Positions 54,112 through 64,000 of a stretch of 64,000 nucleotides of DNA are shown piece by piece. The notes under the pieces were generated by a model that was not told the DNA's origin, searched no databases, and was given only the letters and a program-made list of their open reading frames with translations. Within the stretch, counting starts at the first letter, position 1. Each line of letters opens with the position of its first letter. Location: positions 44,205 through 108,204 of the forward strand of contig NMRA01000874.1 in assembly GCA_002633005.1 (NCBI GenBank). Direction: 5' to 3'. The translations under genes were made by a program, and so were the position numbers. This DNA is from Phoronis australis. Lineage: Eukaryota; Phoronida; Phoronidae.

Positions 54112-54575
54112 TCATGGGTGGCGCAGCAATGAAATAAGTGGAGGCTATAGCCTTCCAGCCCCCTATGGTACGTAGCCCATGGACCCAGGCCCCAGCTGTT
54201 GTCCCTGCATGCTTTGGAATGAGTCGTGAGCAGACAATCAAAGTAGTGAACTGTCGAGTCTGATTTTGGAATTGGGGAAATTCGAAGTAGTGAATTTTCG
54301 AAGGTAGCGAACCTTCAGAGCCATAATGAGCCTTCAGAGATGTGGATATTCGGCATACATGTAGTGCCATATAACCTTGGAAATCTTTTTCATCAAGTTT
54401 GTTGCTCGTATGAAGTCTGCGGGACTGTGCCATGGGCGGCGCACCATAGGGGGCTGGGGGGGGCTATAGCTCCCACTTTTTTCAGTGCTACGCTGCACGT
54501 GGTCTATAGGCGGTACACCACAGGAGGGCTGAGGGGTCTTTAGCCCCTCCACTTTTTTCAGTGTTGCGCCGCCCA
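54112..54575. repeat. Cluster of three copies of a ~70 bp element, one inverted
   Basis: Two head-to-tail copies at about 54433-54575 share GCACCATAGGGGGCTGGGGG, CTATAGC, CCACTTTTTTCAGTG and a GCGCCGCC end. A third copy at 54112-54172 is inverted (reverse-complement ACCATAGGGGGCTGGAAGGC, CTATAGCCTCCACTT, GCTGCGCCACCC). The outermost TGGGCGGCGCA and TGCGCCGCCCA can pair. It is probably a non-autonomous mobile element family. Confidence 0.6.
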
Positions 54576-56835
54576 GGTGTGCACCATGGACACTGATTGA
54601 CAAGAGAAGACTTTCTTTATTGACCAAAGTTGAGGTCTAGGCCTTCTTTTCCCTGAAGTGACGGGATTTTCTCAGAGCAAGAAAATAAATAAAACACGGT
54701 AGTTGAATGTCTATTTTTTAGCACGGCGTTAGACTGCCTACAGTCAACGTGTACTGAATTTAAAAGAAAGGAAACGCACACACGTGTACACGCATGCACG
54801 TCAATCCACCAATCCACAATCAGAGTGGACACTGGATGAACAACATATTTGCATATTTGACGATCACGATCAATTCAAAACTTGAAAATACCTGCACTTT
54901 ACAGTACTATGCTAGCAATTAAACCAAAATAGCAGAAAAAAATCTCAAATTACGGCTGTTCTGTTTCTTGGCCGATTTTAAGGCATTCACATCGCACTAC
55001 TTTTTGGAAGCTCTCTCGTTGCTATAGCTTACTTAGGTCATAGGGCAAGACATCTATGCCTACAGTAGGTATAGCTTCACTTTTGCATTCCCTTATTACC
55101 CTTTGGTGTTGCCACCACGTGCATTCAATGCTTATCAAGCCTCCTCTTGTCGTCTGCACAATATCTTGTCATCTACGAACACCACTCGGGCGAAGTTGGC
55201 CGGGTACCGCCCGATGCCATGTGAAGCGCGCTTTGAATCAGACTGAGCAATTTCAAAATTATTACTNACCCCCCCCCCCCCCCCCGGCTACAGGCCTGCT
55301 TACAATAACTACAGATATTGGATATGTCAGTGAACTCTCTACGTAGTTGGTGATGTCGTGCATCATAATTGTCAATGCTTCTTATGTTTTATTCTCTTAT
55401 CACGCTGTTTATTTTCTTTATAGGTAGCAGTTTATCTTTCGCCGCTGTGATTTGGTTTCTTTTAGTGAGCCGGTTCATTCCAGTGGTTACATCATCGACT
55501 ATAGATAGGAACTGCCAACTCCCGTCAGAGCGCGTTGAGCATGTTGCGGACCAAGGGATATAAGCACTGACAATGAGAGGGCGCTGCAAACGCAGGATAG
55601 AAAGCTTCCGGTTTTACGGTGCAGCCGTTCACTCGTTTCAAGATTTGGCAAAGTAAATAGTCGAATTGCTCAATTTTCGAAATTTTTAAGAAGTGAAAAA
55701 ATAAAATGCGTATATTGTTCTCCGTCATGTCATTTAAAAACATTCACAAGATAATTCGGCCATGCTATGAGTTATTAGCGCCAGAAACGTCTTCAGTATA
55801 ACGTTGAACTTACCGCGTAGCCGCGTTTACACTTTCAGTCGCATCAGCTCATTTTTCGAAGCAAGTAGTATTAGTGTTTAATTCAATACCGTACGAATCA
55901 ACTCATAAACATAAGCACAATTATTAACCGACAAAAACGAATTTGTAACAATTTTAACAATAAATATTTGTGTAATTAAGGAGCAGCTTTGTTCCAGGGG
56001 GAAGGACCACAGGCTAACATTCAGACATATCATTTGCAAAACCCGAGTGTCAAAACTTGCTGTCACTATTACAATAGGCCAAAATTACATTGTAACGCAA
56101 CTTCTAAACATAGTTATGATTCTGCAAAATTGGTTCAATGCACGACACTTGTCACTGTTTTAACTGTTTTAACAATATTTATTCCATTCCGTTCGTATCC
56201 TCGGAACAAAGCCCGACACTCAACAGAACATTGTTAAAGCAAATGTCCAAGAGACATGATTAAAAGACATACCAGTATTTCGAAACATACTTGTTTCATT
56301 CTCAAGTTGAAATAAAATGAGGCAGTCACCACAGAGCCAAAGCTCAGTGGGATACAGCAGATGTGAAATACTGCAAAGACTGAAAAAGGAGGGGCAAGGG
56401 TAATAAGAATGTCGTTCAAACAAATGCAGCGTGACCCTGTTTGCCGTTCATTTAAAACAGTCTTCTCGAATGCTACCAAAAGTGATTCCAATACTTTCGA
56501 TCGCAACACATTGTGCTCTACATCGAATCGACGTGTTCTCTGGTTTTTTGACAGGTGTTACTTGTGATTATGAAGGTAGGCATGCTCATAAGACCTAATG
56601 TTCATTTCTCTCTCAGTGTCTGAACATGCTCTTAATAAAAAGGGTAGATTGTAAATATCACAAATATTAAAAAACGGACGATCGCCTCACAAATAAAAAA
56701 GTTCACATGTTCTTTCAACGTTTCGTCTATTAGACATCATCAGGATTATTATATACAAAAGACAGCAAGTGCCAACATACAGCTCAGGTAACATCCACGA
56801 AGTGAAGTAAGAGACACAGGGAATAGTAAGTTGCT

Positions 56836-57003
56836 GGTCATCACCATAGTGCAGGGTCACTGAGCTCATCACCATAGTGCAGGGTCACTGAGGTCATCAC
56901 CATAGTGCAGGGTCACTGAGCTCATCACCATAGTGCAGGATCACTGAGGTCATCACCATAGTGCAGGGTCACTGAGGTCATCACCATAGTGCAGGGTCAC
57001 TGA
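56836..57003 (+). repeat. 28-bp minisatellite, six copies
   Basis: GGTCATCACCATAGTGCAGG, then GTCACTGA, repeats six times, alternating GAGCT and GAGGT at the joint. The copies are nearly identical, so it is a recent array. Confidence 0.95.
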
Positions 57004-60000
57004 GCCCTGCATGTTATTCAGAGAATCAGCAGCATGCTGGTCCTGAATGGCCAATGACTCTTTAATGTACAGTAATTCCTTTGTATGATCTCTACACAAA
57101 TAAATAGAATATTTTGTAAGGTAACATGGAACTAAGACTTTTATTTGCAATTTGAATTTGTGAAAATGAACTCTTCCCCCAGGATTTTTAAAGAAATGAG
57201 CTAATTTTCAGTATCGCACTCAACGAGAATATTCACTTGCCATAATAGAATCAGTTCCAATATTGAGTTGTGGAGAGATAACCTGCGATTGAATTAAAGA
57301 AGTCAAAATTTGAAAGGACCTAACTGGTATTGTCTTTAGGGTTTTATGACTGAAATGTTGGACGCCAACAGATATTCAATGTTCGCAAGGAAACGTGTAC
57401 AGTGCAATTTTTTTAAATTAATTTTTTTGGACTTTATACACAGTGAAGGGAATACAGTTTTAAGTGTTATAATTTTGCTTGCAGATGAAAAACAATTATA
57501 TTATAACATGAAGTAAAACCACCGACTGAAACAAAATACCACAAAATTTGAAATCAGAGAACATGAGAGGGAAAGACCGGAATACTTAAATTTTCCTCAG
57601 GTATTGATAAGTGTTCTGATATCAGATATTTTACATGTACTCTGATTGAAATATAATGCCTAGTTACTTAGGGAAAGCCAGCATCTCATTCCTTCGTGAG
57701 ATATGTGCAGAGTTAGGACTGAAAGCAGATAAAAAAGTCACTTGCACCTTGCAACACTGTCATTACTGTTCGACTGGCTATGTGGCGGTGATCCAGGAAA
57801 GAAATTACCCCCTGGATATCTGTCTTGACTATTTTTACCTGAACGACACAGAGTTTGTTTTGTGTTAGAAAGCATAATAATGCTCTGTTTGTTACATTTG
57901 ACCACAGAGCATCCATTTGACCACAGAGCATCTATTTCTATTAAAGCATAATAGTTTGTCAGAGTGAAATTTGCACTTGCTACCAATAGACTTTGTTTCC
58001 GAAATGACACCAAATCCCGTGATGACACTGAAAGACAGCATAGCACAAAATAGACATTTTCATTTTTCATTTTCCCAGTTCCAGTGAGTAAGTAACGGGT
58101 TTGGGATTCCCCTGTCTTACTTTACAACATTGGCAACGCAAATACACAGTGGAATTGATTTTTACAAACAGAAAAACAACACTACATAAAGGGAATGTGT
58201 TGTGTAAATTTCTGAGAGAAGTATACAAGAAAACCCTTTGCATACTATTTTTTCCAAAATAGAGTTTCTCAACCAATCTTTATATTGTAGAATTTTCTAT
58301 TCATCTATCTTACTTGAGAATTCATACAAGAAAGCCTATAGCTTCAACATTAGAATATTGCATTCATAAAATTTCAACATCTAAAGCAATCCAATGTTTA
58401 ACTAGGGTAATTTCATCACTGGTGTGCACTGCTTTCCAAAAGGAAAAACTTCGACAAGGCAGTAAATTAAAAAACAAAAACAATTTCTTATACTTTTATA
58501 TAATGACAAAAATCTACATTCAAGTTCGAAAGCAGAATTTTTTTAGCTAACAGCTGATATAAACATCATTAAATTTGATTCAGTCACGTCCAGTTAGCGG
58601 CTGAAAGTTTATCCCCTAACTATGAGTCACAAGAATTAACCGGGAAGTGAAAAGTGTGTGAAGTGCTCGCATTACTTCGATTTTTAAAAATATTCATTAA
58701 TGTCCCAATTTATTGTAATGGATATTAATAGAAAGAAGAAAGTTCAAATAATTCGCTGAATTATTTTTCATTTTCCACCACTTTGCATGCTAATAGATAT
58801 GACCTTGTGAAAATAACGAAAAATGGCAAAATTTCGCTCTTGCTGAGTTTTGGCCACATTGGTTTGCTATGTATTGTAGACATAGTTACAGATGAGAAAC
58901 TACTACATTTAGGTCAAGCCAAAATTCCAACAAAATCACAAAATTCAAACTAAATTTCCTCGTAAACGACTGCGAATTCAACCAGATGAAAAGATTTATC
59001 CAATTAATACCGTCAGAGGTCCTAAAGTCGTGAATGATCTTATTTCCTCTTCTGCGCTGTCCCGCGACATCTGGCGTTGAAGTTTCCAGCGTTCGTCTGC
59101 TTGCGAACGTCAAATGAATACCCGGACGTGTTGGTATTCACAATATGATAACAAACAGTGAGTGAGTGGCTTCTTTTTTCAAATGTATCTTAAAAACAGC
59201 ATATTTCACTAATCCACTTTTTGTGCATTTTTGGGATATATTTTCGAAAATATTCATCGTTCAGATTTACTCAAACACGAGCTCCAGGGGTAGCTTGAAA
59301 ATGTATCAAAATGTCCTAGGGTCGATAAAGTTTTGTAAGGCCAAAGCAATAAAATACAGAGAGATAATTGATGCTGGGTCCTTAGCGTTTTACGTGAATA
59401 AAACCTCATTGAAAACGTCTGTGCACATCAAAGTTGGATGCAAAACATATAACAATTTATTGCAACTGAATTAATAAACAATGCAATGCATTTTTATGTC
59501 ATCTAGAGTAACTGTACGCACTGTAGTTGACTTGTGTGGTCTTACTTCGTGTATTTCCGTCTAACCGAAACGGTCACGACTTTAGGCCTCATATCAGCGA
59601 CCGTTTCAAAACTCTGCTTACGGAGACAAACAAGGATTAAGATTGTCAAAACACGTATATTTGTGAAGGCTGATATATGTCCATGACATCACATGAGCAG
59701 TTGCTAACGGACATTGGGTAGTATGACAATCAGCTGCTTATTACGCTTATATTCACGACTTTAGGTCACCGGTGTCTACAACCGATTTTTGTGCTGAACT
59801 GTCGCAGTGTTCGGGCCCATCAACGACAACTTGTCAAGTTAGTTGCGGCGCGTTTCGTAGCATTAATGCGACTTGTATGGCTGGCATACGCGATTTAGTT
59901 TGCATAAAACACAACAAGTTAATTTCAAACACAAACATTTGCTCGAAATGCGCGAAATAAAAACGAAAGTTTACCTTTGTTGCTACATACAAGACACCGG

Positions 60001-60384
60001 AAGTTACGAATCCTCCTCACGTAGTTCGCGTTAGGCCGCGAGATATGACGAAGTCGCGACTCTCTTAACGAGTACCTATAGGTTACATGTAGCATTTGCG
60101 TAGACTGAATAGTAGCTTGACCGGCCGGCTATTATTACGTATTAGCTAGCATCTGTATGTTACGCGGGTTTTTGGTGACAAGTGTTCTCGAATTTAGCGC
60201 CATTCGTAGATGTGTATCGCCGAATGTGTTTTCCTCGGATGCTGGAATTTTTAGATAAAGCACGAACTGTCAGCCAAACTGTTGTAAGTACTGAGTATTG
60301 TAATATGTAGAAAATTAAATCAATTACTGGACTTACGGATTGAGTTGGTTATGTTACGAGTATTATGGCATAGCATGTTGTACT

Positions 60385-61337
60385 CTAGGCAATGACCATC
60401 GCCTCTGTTGGCCCCGACCAGAGGCGATGCAGCTCCTATAGGCGCTCCATACGCCGGAAGCTTTTTGGCGAATTATGCCCCGCACTGGCTAAAACATGAA
60501 AGTCACGTTGTTATGAATACCTTTTGCGTATGGAGGAACACCTTAGGAGGTTGGCGGTGTGTTTAATTCCTTCCAACTCGAACAAATACTCCCGTTATCG
60601 AACTTTTTGTTCGAGCAGTCCCTCGTTCAGTTCCCAAAATCGTGAAGTCACCATTTTTATACTGCGCACGCTCCAATTTTTACCGCGCTCGCTAGGTGAT
60701 GTGACTTCATGACCTTAATCTTTAAATAGGCCAAAGGTGAGCCATTGCGGTCTTGTCAGTCAAATGTTCGTTTCCAAAATGCCACCACTACTTGTCTTTA
60801 ATTGGCATTACTTGAAACTGATTGTATTTCAATAAATTATTGTTTGTATTTGATAAAAATAAATGCTGTTGATATGACATTTAATAGTCTTTATGCACAT
60901 ATTTGATGTTTAACAACACGGCAAATGCACGGCTGGTTCCCGGCAGCACGTACGCAAAGGGCGGGAACTTCAGCTTTCAAAGTTCGCCGAAGAGGACCGC
61001 AAATTCTGACCTTCGGCCTGCTTAAAAGAATAAGTACGTCATATCTCTTGGCGAGCGCCGAGTGAAAATGTTGAGTTCACGATTTTGGGAACTGAAATAG
61101 GGACTGCTCGAAGAAAAAGTTTGATAACGGGAGTATTTGTTCGAATTGGAAGGAATTAAACACATCGACAACCTCCTAAGGTGTTCCTCTATGCGCAAAA
61201 GGTATTTAAAACAACGTGACTTTGATGTTTTAGTCGGTGCGAGGCATAATTCGCCGAAAAGCTTCCGGCGTATGGAGCGCCTATAGGAGCTGCATCACCT
61301 CTGGTCGGGGCCAACAGAGGCGATGGTCATTGCCTAG
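60385..61337. mobile_element. ~950 bp DNA element with long inverted terminal repeats and hairpin tips
   Basis: The left arm from 60388 (GGCAATGACCATCGCCTCTG, GGCGCTCCATACGCCGGAAG, ACTCCCGTTATC, TTCCCAAAATCGTGAA) is mirrored by 61070-61335. The high-similarity arms are about 265 bp, with weaker mirror similarity inward to roughly 350 bp. Each tip holds its own stem (CATCGCCTCTG with CAGAGGCGATG). TA flanks both ends, consistent with a TA target duplication. No transposase frame was seen, so it is non-autonomous. Confidence 0.8.
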
Positions 61338-62777
61338 CGAGGTGTGTGAGAGACCAAGATTCTTTTGACATGAGTAATCATGTGAATCCGTAATTCTTCA
61401 TAATCCACCGGCTGGGGAAGGAACACACTAGTAAGAATACCACCAGCGTTTCGGCGGGTCCAAGAAATGTCATCGAGATGCCGAAAAGACACCCTATTCC
61501 TGACGATAAGAGTGTTTGCAAACATGGCCATCACGTTGGTGGTTTCAGTGGTTTCCTTTTCTCGGCGAATCATCTTGCCTACATTGTCCCATACAATAGA
61601 ATAGCCCAGAACTGAAAAATGATAATCATATTACTTAGAAAGGATAAGAAAGACTCGATCCATCCCCTCATTCGTATGAAGTAACCACTCACGGTTGACG
61701 AGAGGGGTGGAGGTTAATTTTTTCCACCTCCGTACGAAAGTTGTAGGTGATTGATGACAGCAGCCGAACCCTGTCATACATCGATGGGGTTGACCCCACT
61801 AAAATGAACTTTCTAAGGCCTACGATGGTAACTCGCTGCGCTGGTCGGTATAAACTTTATATTGTTTACATAACATAAAAATCTGTTAACCAGCATTCTC
61901 AAACTTTTTGTAAGATGTCTTGTATAGCAAATGGAAATGCCGGGCACATTTAAACTTGATTTACCAACGTTAAACTCTGGCCCCTTAAATCCGATTTCAT
62001 CAACACACGTGTGATCTTCAAGTATGAAGATGAACTTACACTTATCAGTTTGTTGAAAGGAGTCATCGTCAGGTAAAAGAAACAACCGCCGTCTGCTCAG
62101 CACTGGATCAGGCACGTGTCCGTAACTAAGTGTGGCTGTTGATTGGGCAGAACTGGGTGTGTGGACCACGGACGTTGGGGATGATCTGAATGGTGGAGTG
62201 CGAACATCTTCAGGAGACTGAAGCGTCGATGGTTCAGGGCGGAACAGCATGGCATTTGAAAAGCCTGTCGTCGCCTGATCCTCTTGAATGACATGAACAG
62301 CCTGCGTGAGTTGCGAATGCTGAGTTGCACGTATTTCGGCAGCAACTGAAGAATCTGACAGTGCCTCAGCAGTCTGCGGGGTCAAGGGGTCAAGGGGCTG
62401 CGAAACGGAATGGCACGCCGAGCTCTCACAGTAAATGGAGAATGGAGCACCGTGTCTTCTTGTGGATCTTGATGTTGTGACTGCTGGGACATGTGCTGAG
62501 GGCTGCGATGCAGAGTGGTACGAGCACTAAATGTAGATTCGGGCACTATAGCTTCGTCCACAAGAACGGACACTGCGTAATCACTTTCCTGAAATTTCAA
62601 AAATTAATTGGATTGTACATGGTGGCCCAAATCAAGGGTTTTCAGCTTTTTAAAAATACTACTCTCAATCGCCTTTTATGTTAAAATGTAGTGTAACGAA
62701 CTTACTGCGGATGTCGAGACAACTGGAGAAACATCGCTGCCTGTTGGGGATGGGTCATCGTTGTCTGGCAAAGACCC
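61334..62777 (-). CDS. Unknown multi-exon gene with DUF6589-like C-terminal exon (partial 5')
   Basis: Three exons have good splice sites: 62777-62706 (GSLPDNDDPSPTGSDVS), 62588-62040 (Ser/Thr/Gln/Pro-rich, low complexity) and 61611-61334. The last encodes YSIVWDNVGKMIRREKETTE, then MFANTLIVRNRVSFRHLDD, VFLPQPVDYEELR and HVKRILVSH, then TAG. The WDN..K..R pattern followed by a conserved acidic/aromatic tail recalls DUF6589-type proteins, often repeat-associated in invertebrates; this is from memory and uncertain. The middle exon has a frame break at about 62390 caused by an 8 bp tandem duplication (CCTTGACC twice), unless a 56 bp intron (GTGAGA..CGCAG) removes it. Upstream exons are not visible. 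The gene may be broken. Confidence 0.45.
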
Positions 62778-62929
62778 CTGAAATGATTATTCTTGAATAA
62801 GTATTTAAAAAGTTACACATAACTATAAGACAAACGCTCAATTCTGTGCAAACAATAGTAAAATCACGACACTTGAATGCGTTTCCAATTGCCTAACTTA
62901 AATGACTGGCAATAGTTCAATATAAAATA

Positions 62930-64000
62930 ATGCTGAATTCTTCAAATAATGTCAACATTGTTGAGAATTTCACTATGTCAACTATTGAGCTCCCACCCAA
63001 GACACAAGAGGGAATATCATTTAAGTTTCAAGACATTCAAGTTGACTACGTCCGAGAACAAATAAAAACTTTGAACTCTAGTAGTGCCAGTGGCATCGAT
63101 AGCATTGATGCCAAACTATTAAAACTGGCGTCTCAACAAATAGCTGAGCCCCTTACCAACATCATGAATTTAAGTTTAAAAACGGCCACAATTCCTAGAG
63201 AATGGAAGACGGCAGTTGTTACTCCTGTTTTTAAAGATGGTGAAAAGTCAAGTTGCGAAAATTATAGGCCAATATCGGTCCTCCCTGCAGTGTCCAAAAT
63301 TCTTGAAAGGTGTGTTCAAAAGCAGCTTCACCAGTTCCTGGAACAAAATTCCCTTCTCTCGGCAGCACAGTCTGTTTTCCGTCCCTTGCATTCCACTCTT
63401 ACTACAAACATTCATGCTACTGAGTTTATCTTTAATAATATGGATCAGGGGAGGCTAACTGGTGCTGTCTTTGTTGACCTTAAGAAAGCCTTTGACACTG
63501 TGGACCATGGTATCCTACTGCAGAAACTAGAGTCATATGGAGTTAATGACAACGAACTCCTTTTGTTTAGAAACTACTTATACGACCGTAAACAGGCCAC
63601 CAAATACGGTGGTATACTTTCTGACTACTCAACCGTAATCACGAGGGTACCTCAGGGTTCCATTTTGGGCCCTCTATTATTCACTATTTTTGTAAACGAT
63701 CTCCCTAGTGTCCTCCACAACAGTGTCCTAGTTTTATACGCTGATGACACTGCAATTATGTCCACAGCTGGATCAGTAAAAGAACTCCAAACTTCTCTCA
63801 ACAATGAGCAAGCCATTATCCATGACTGGCTGATTCAAAATAAACTCACTCCTAACGTTAGTAAAACCAAGTCGATGCTGTTTGGAACCCACCAGAAATT
63901 AAAACAACAAAAACTATCCCTTTCTATCAATGGTTCTCCCATCGAGAATGTTGACAAGTTTAAGTACTTGGGCCTTACTTTAGATCCCAATCTTAAATTT
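62930..64000 (+). CDS. Non-LTR retrotransposon reverse transcriptase (CR1/L2/Rex-like), runs off right edge
   Basis: The frame is open from 62906 to the window end, with ATG at 62930 giving 357 codons without a stop. Motifs in order: SSASGIDSIDAKLLKLAS, IPREWKTAVVTPVFKDG, ENYRPISVLPAVSKILER (finger region), FVDLKKAFDTVDH (motif A, about residue 182), VPQGSILGPLLFTIFVNDLP (motif B) and YADD (catalytic, residues 270-273), followed by NKLTPNVSKTKSM. The enzyme copies element RNA at a nicked target. No endonuclease lies upstream, so the copy is probably 5'-truncated at about 62.9 kb. QSVF replaces the usual QSGF before RPLHST, a hint of decay. It lies opposite the minus-strand gene. Confidence 0.9.
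   Translation, partial: MLNSSNNVNIVENFTMSTIELPPKTQEGISFKFQDIQVDYVREQIKTLNSSSASGIDSIDAKLLKLASQQIAEPLTNIMNLSLKTATIPREWKTAVVTPVFKDGEKSSCENYRPISVLPAVSKILERCVQKQLHQFLEQNSLLSAAQSVFRPLHSTLTTNIHATEFIFNNMDQGRLTGAVFVDLKKAFDTVDHGILLQKLESYGVNDNELLLFRNYLYDRKQATKYGGILSDYSTVITRVPQGSILGPLLFTIFVNDLPSVLHNSVLVLYADDTAIMSTAGSVKELQTSLNNEQAIIHDWLIQNKLTPNVSKTKSMLFGTHQKLKQQKLSLSINGSPIENVDKFKYLGLTLDPNLKF

Larger units (their letters stand above)
53790..60380. other. Gene-poor stretch, no gene recognised
   Basis: Small frames only. At 57656-57868 a plus-strand 70-codon frame beginning MPSYLGKASISFLREICAEL faintly resembles a SAP-like start but has no further support. Contents include the repeat cluster at 54112-54575, a poly-C run with N (55267-55286) and a 28 bp minisatellite (56836-57003). 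Confidence 0.45.

Noticed and set aside
57656-57868. Possible SAP-like domain protein (MPSYLGKASISFLREICAEL)
   Set aside because: Only one short helix-like segment fits; the rest does not, and no adjoining exon was found.
61813-62385. 190-residue frame taken alone as a gene
   Set aside because: Its start is a TTG within a longer exon and its end runs past a strong GTAAGT donor at 62039; it is part of the three-exon gene model.

Overview
This is animal nuclear DNA. It is AT-rich, with long introns, GT-AG splice sites, interspersed repeats and many minisatellites. The two recognisable host genes, and a Cfp1 PHD region of the type I recall from invertebrates, suggest a (probably marine) invertebrate metazoan. 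I cannot name the species. Single Ns inside or beside poly-G/C runs (39178, 50377, 55267) and at 15635 are assembly artefacts.

Left part (1-19.7 kb): two divergent housekeeping genes. On the minus strand are the first five coding exons of CXXC1/Cfp1, the CpG-binding and PHD-finger subunit of the SET1 H3K4 methyltransferase complex; it runs off the left edge in the middle of the CXXC zinc finger. On the plus strand is a complete dynamin-1-like gene (DNM1L/Drp1, mitochondrial and peroxisomal fission GTPase): 16 coding exons, 695 codons, every exon phase consistent. The 2.4 kb between their start codons holds CCAAT boxes and a ~400 bp near-palindrome. Introns carry minisatellites, two tRNA-derived SINE copies and a MITE with TTA target duplications. 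In three introns across both genes, repeat copies span an exon edge and its splice site, so extra splice-site copies sit inside the intron.

Middle (19.7-60 kb): gene-poor. One clear gene is present, an intronless 471-codon acyltransferase of the HHxxxDG (condensation / alcohol-acetyltransferase) superfamily on the minus strand at 24.5-25.9 kb. A CCAAT+TATA promoter with a capped-exon-like segment at 29.05-29.2 kb, also minus strand, may be its distal promoter. The rest holds diverged dispersed repeats, short tandem repeats, a decayed non-LTR reverse-transcriptase fragment (38.4-38.9 kb) and small inverted-repeat elements.

Right part (60-64 kb): a ~950 bp element with long inverted ends, inserted at the stop codon of a minus-strand multi-exon gene that resembles DUF6589-type proteins. 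A CR1/L2/Rex-like reverse transcriptase (plus strand, YADD) runs off the right edge.
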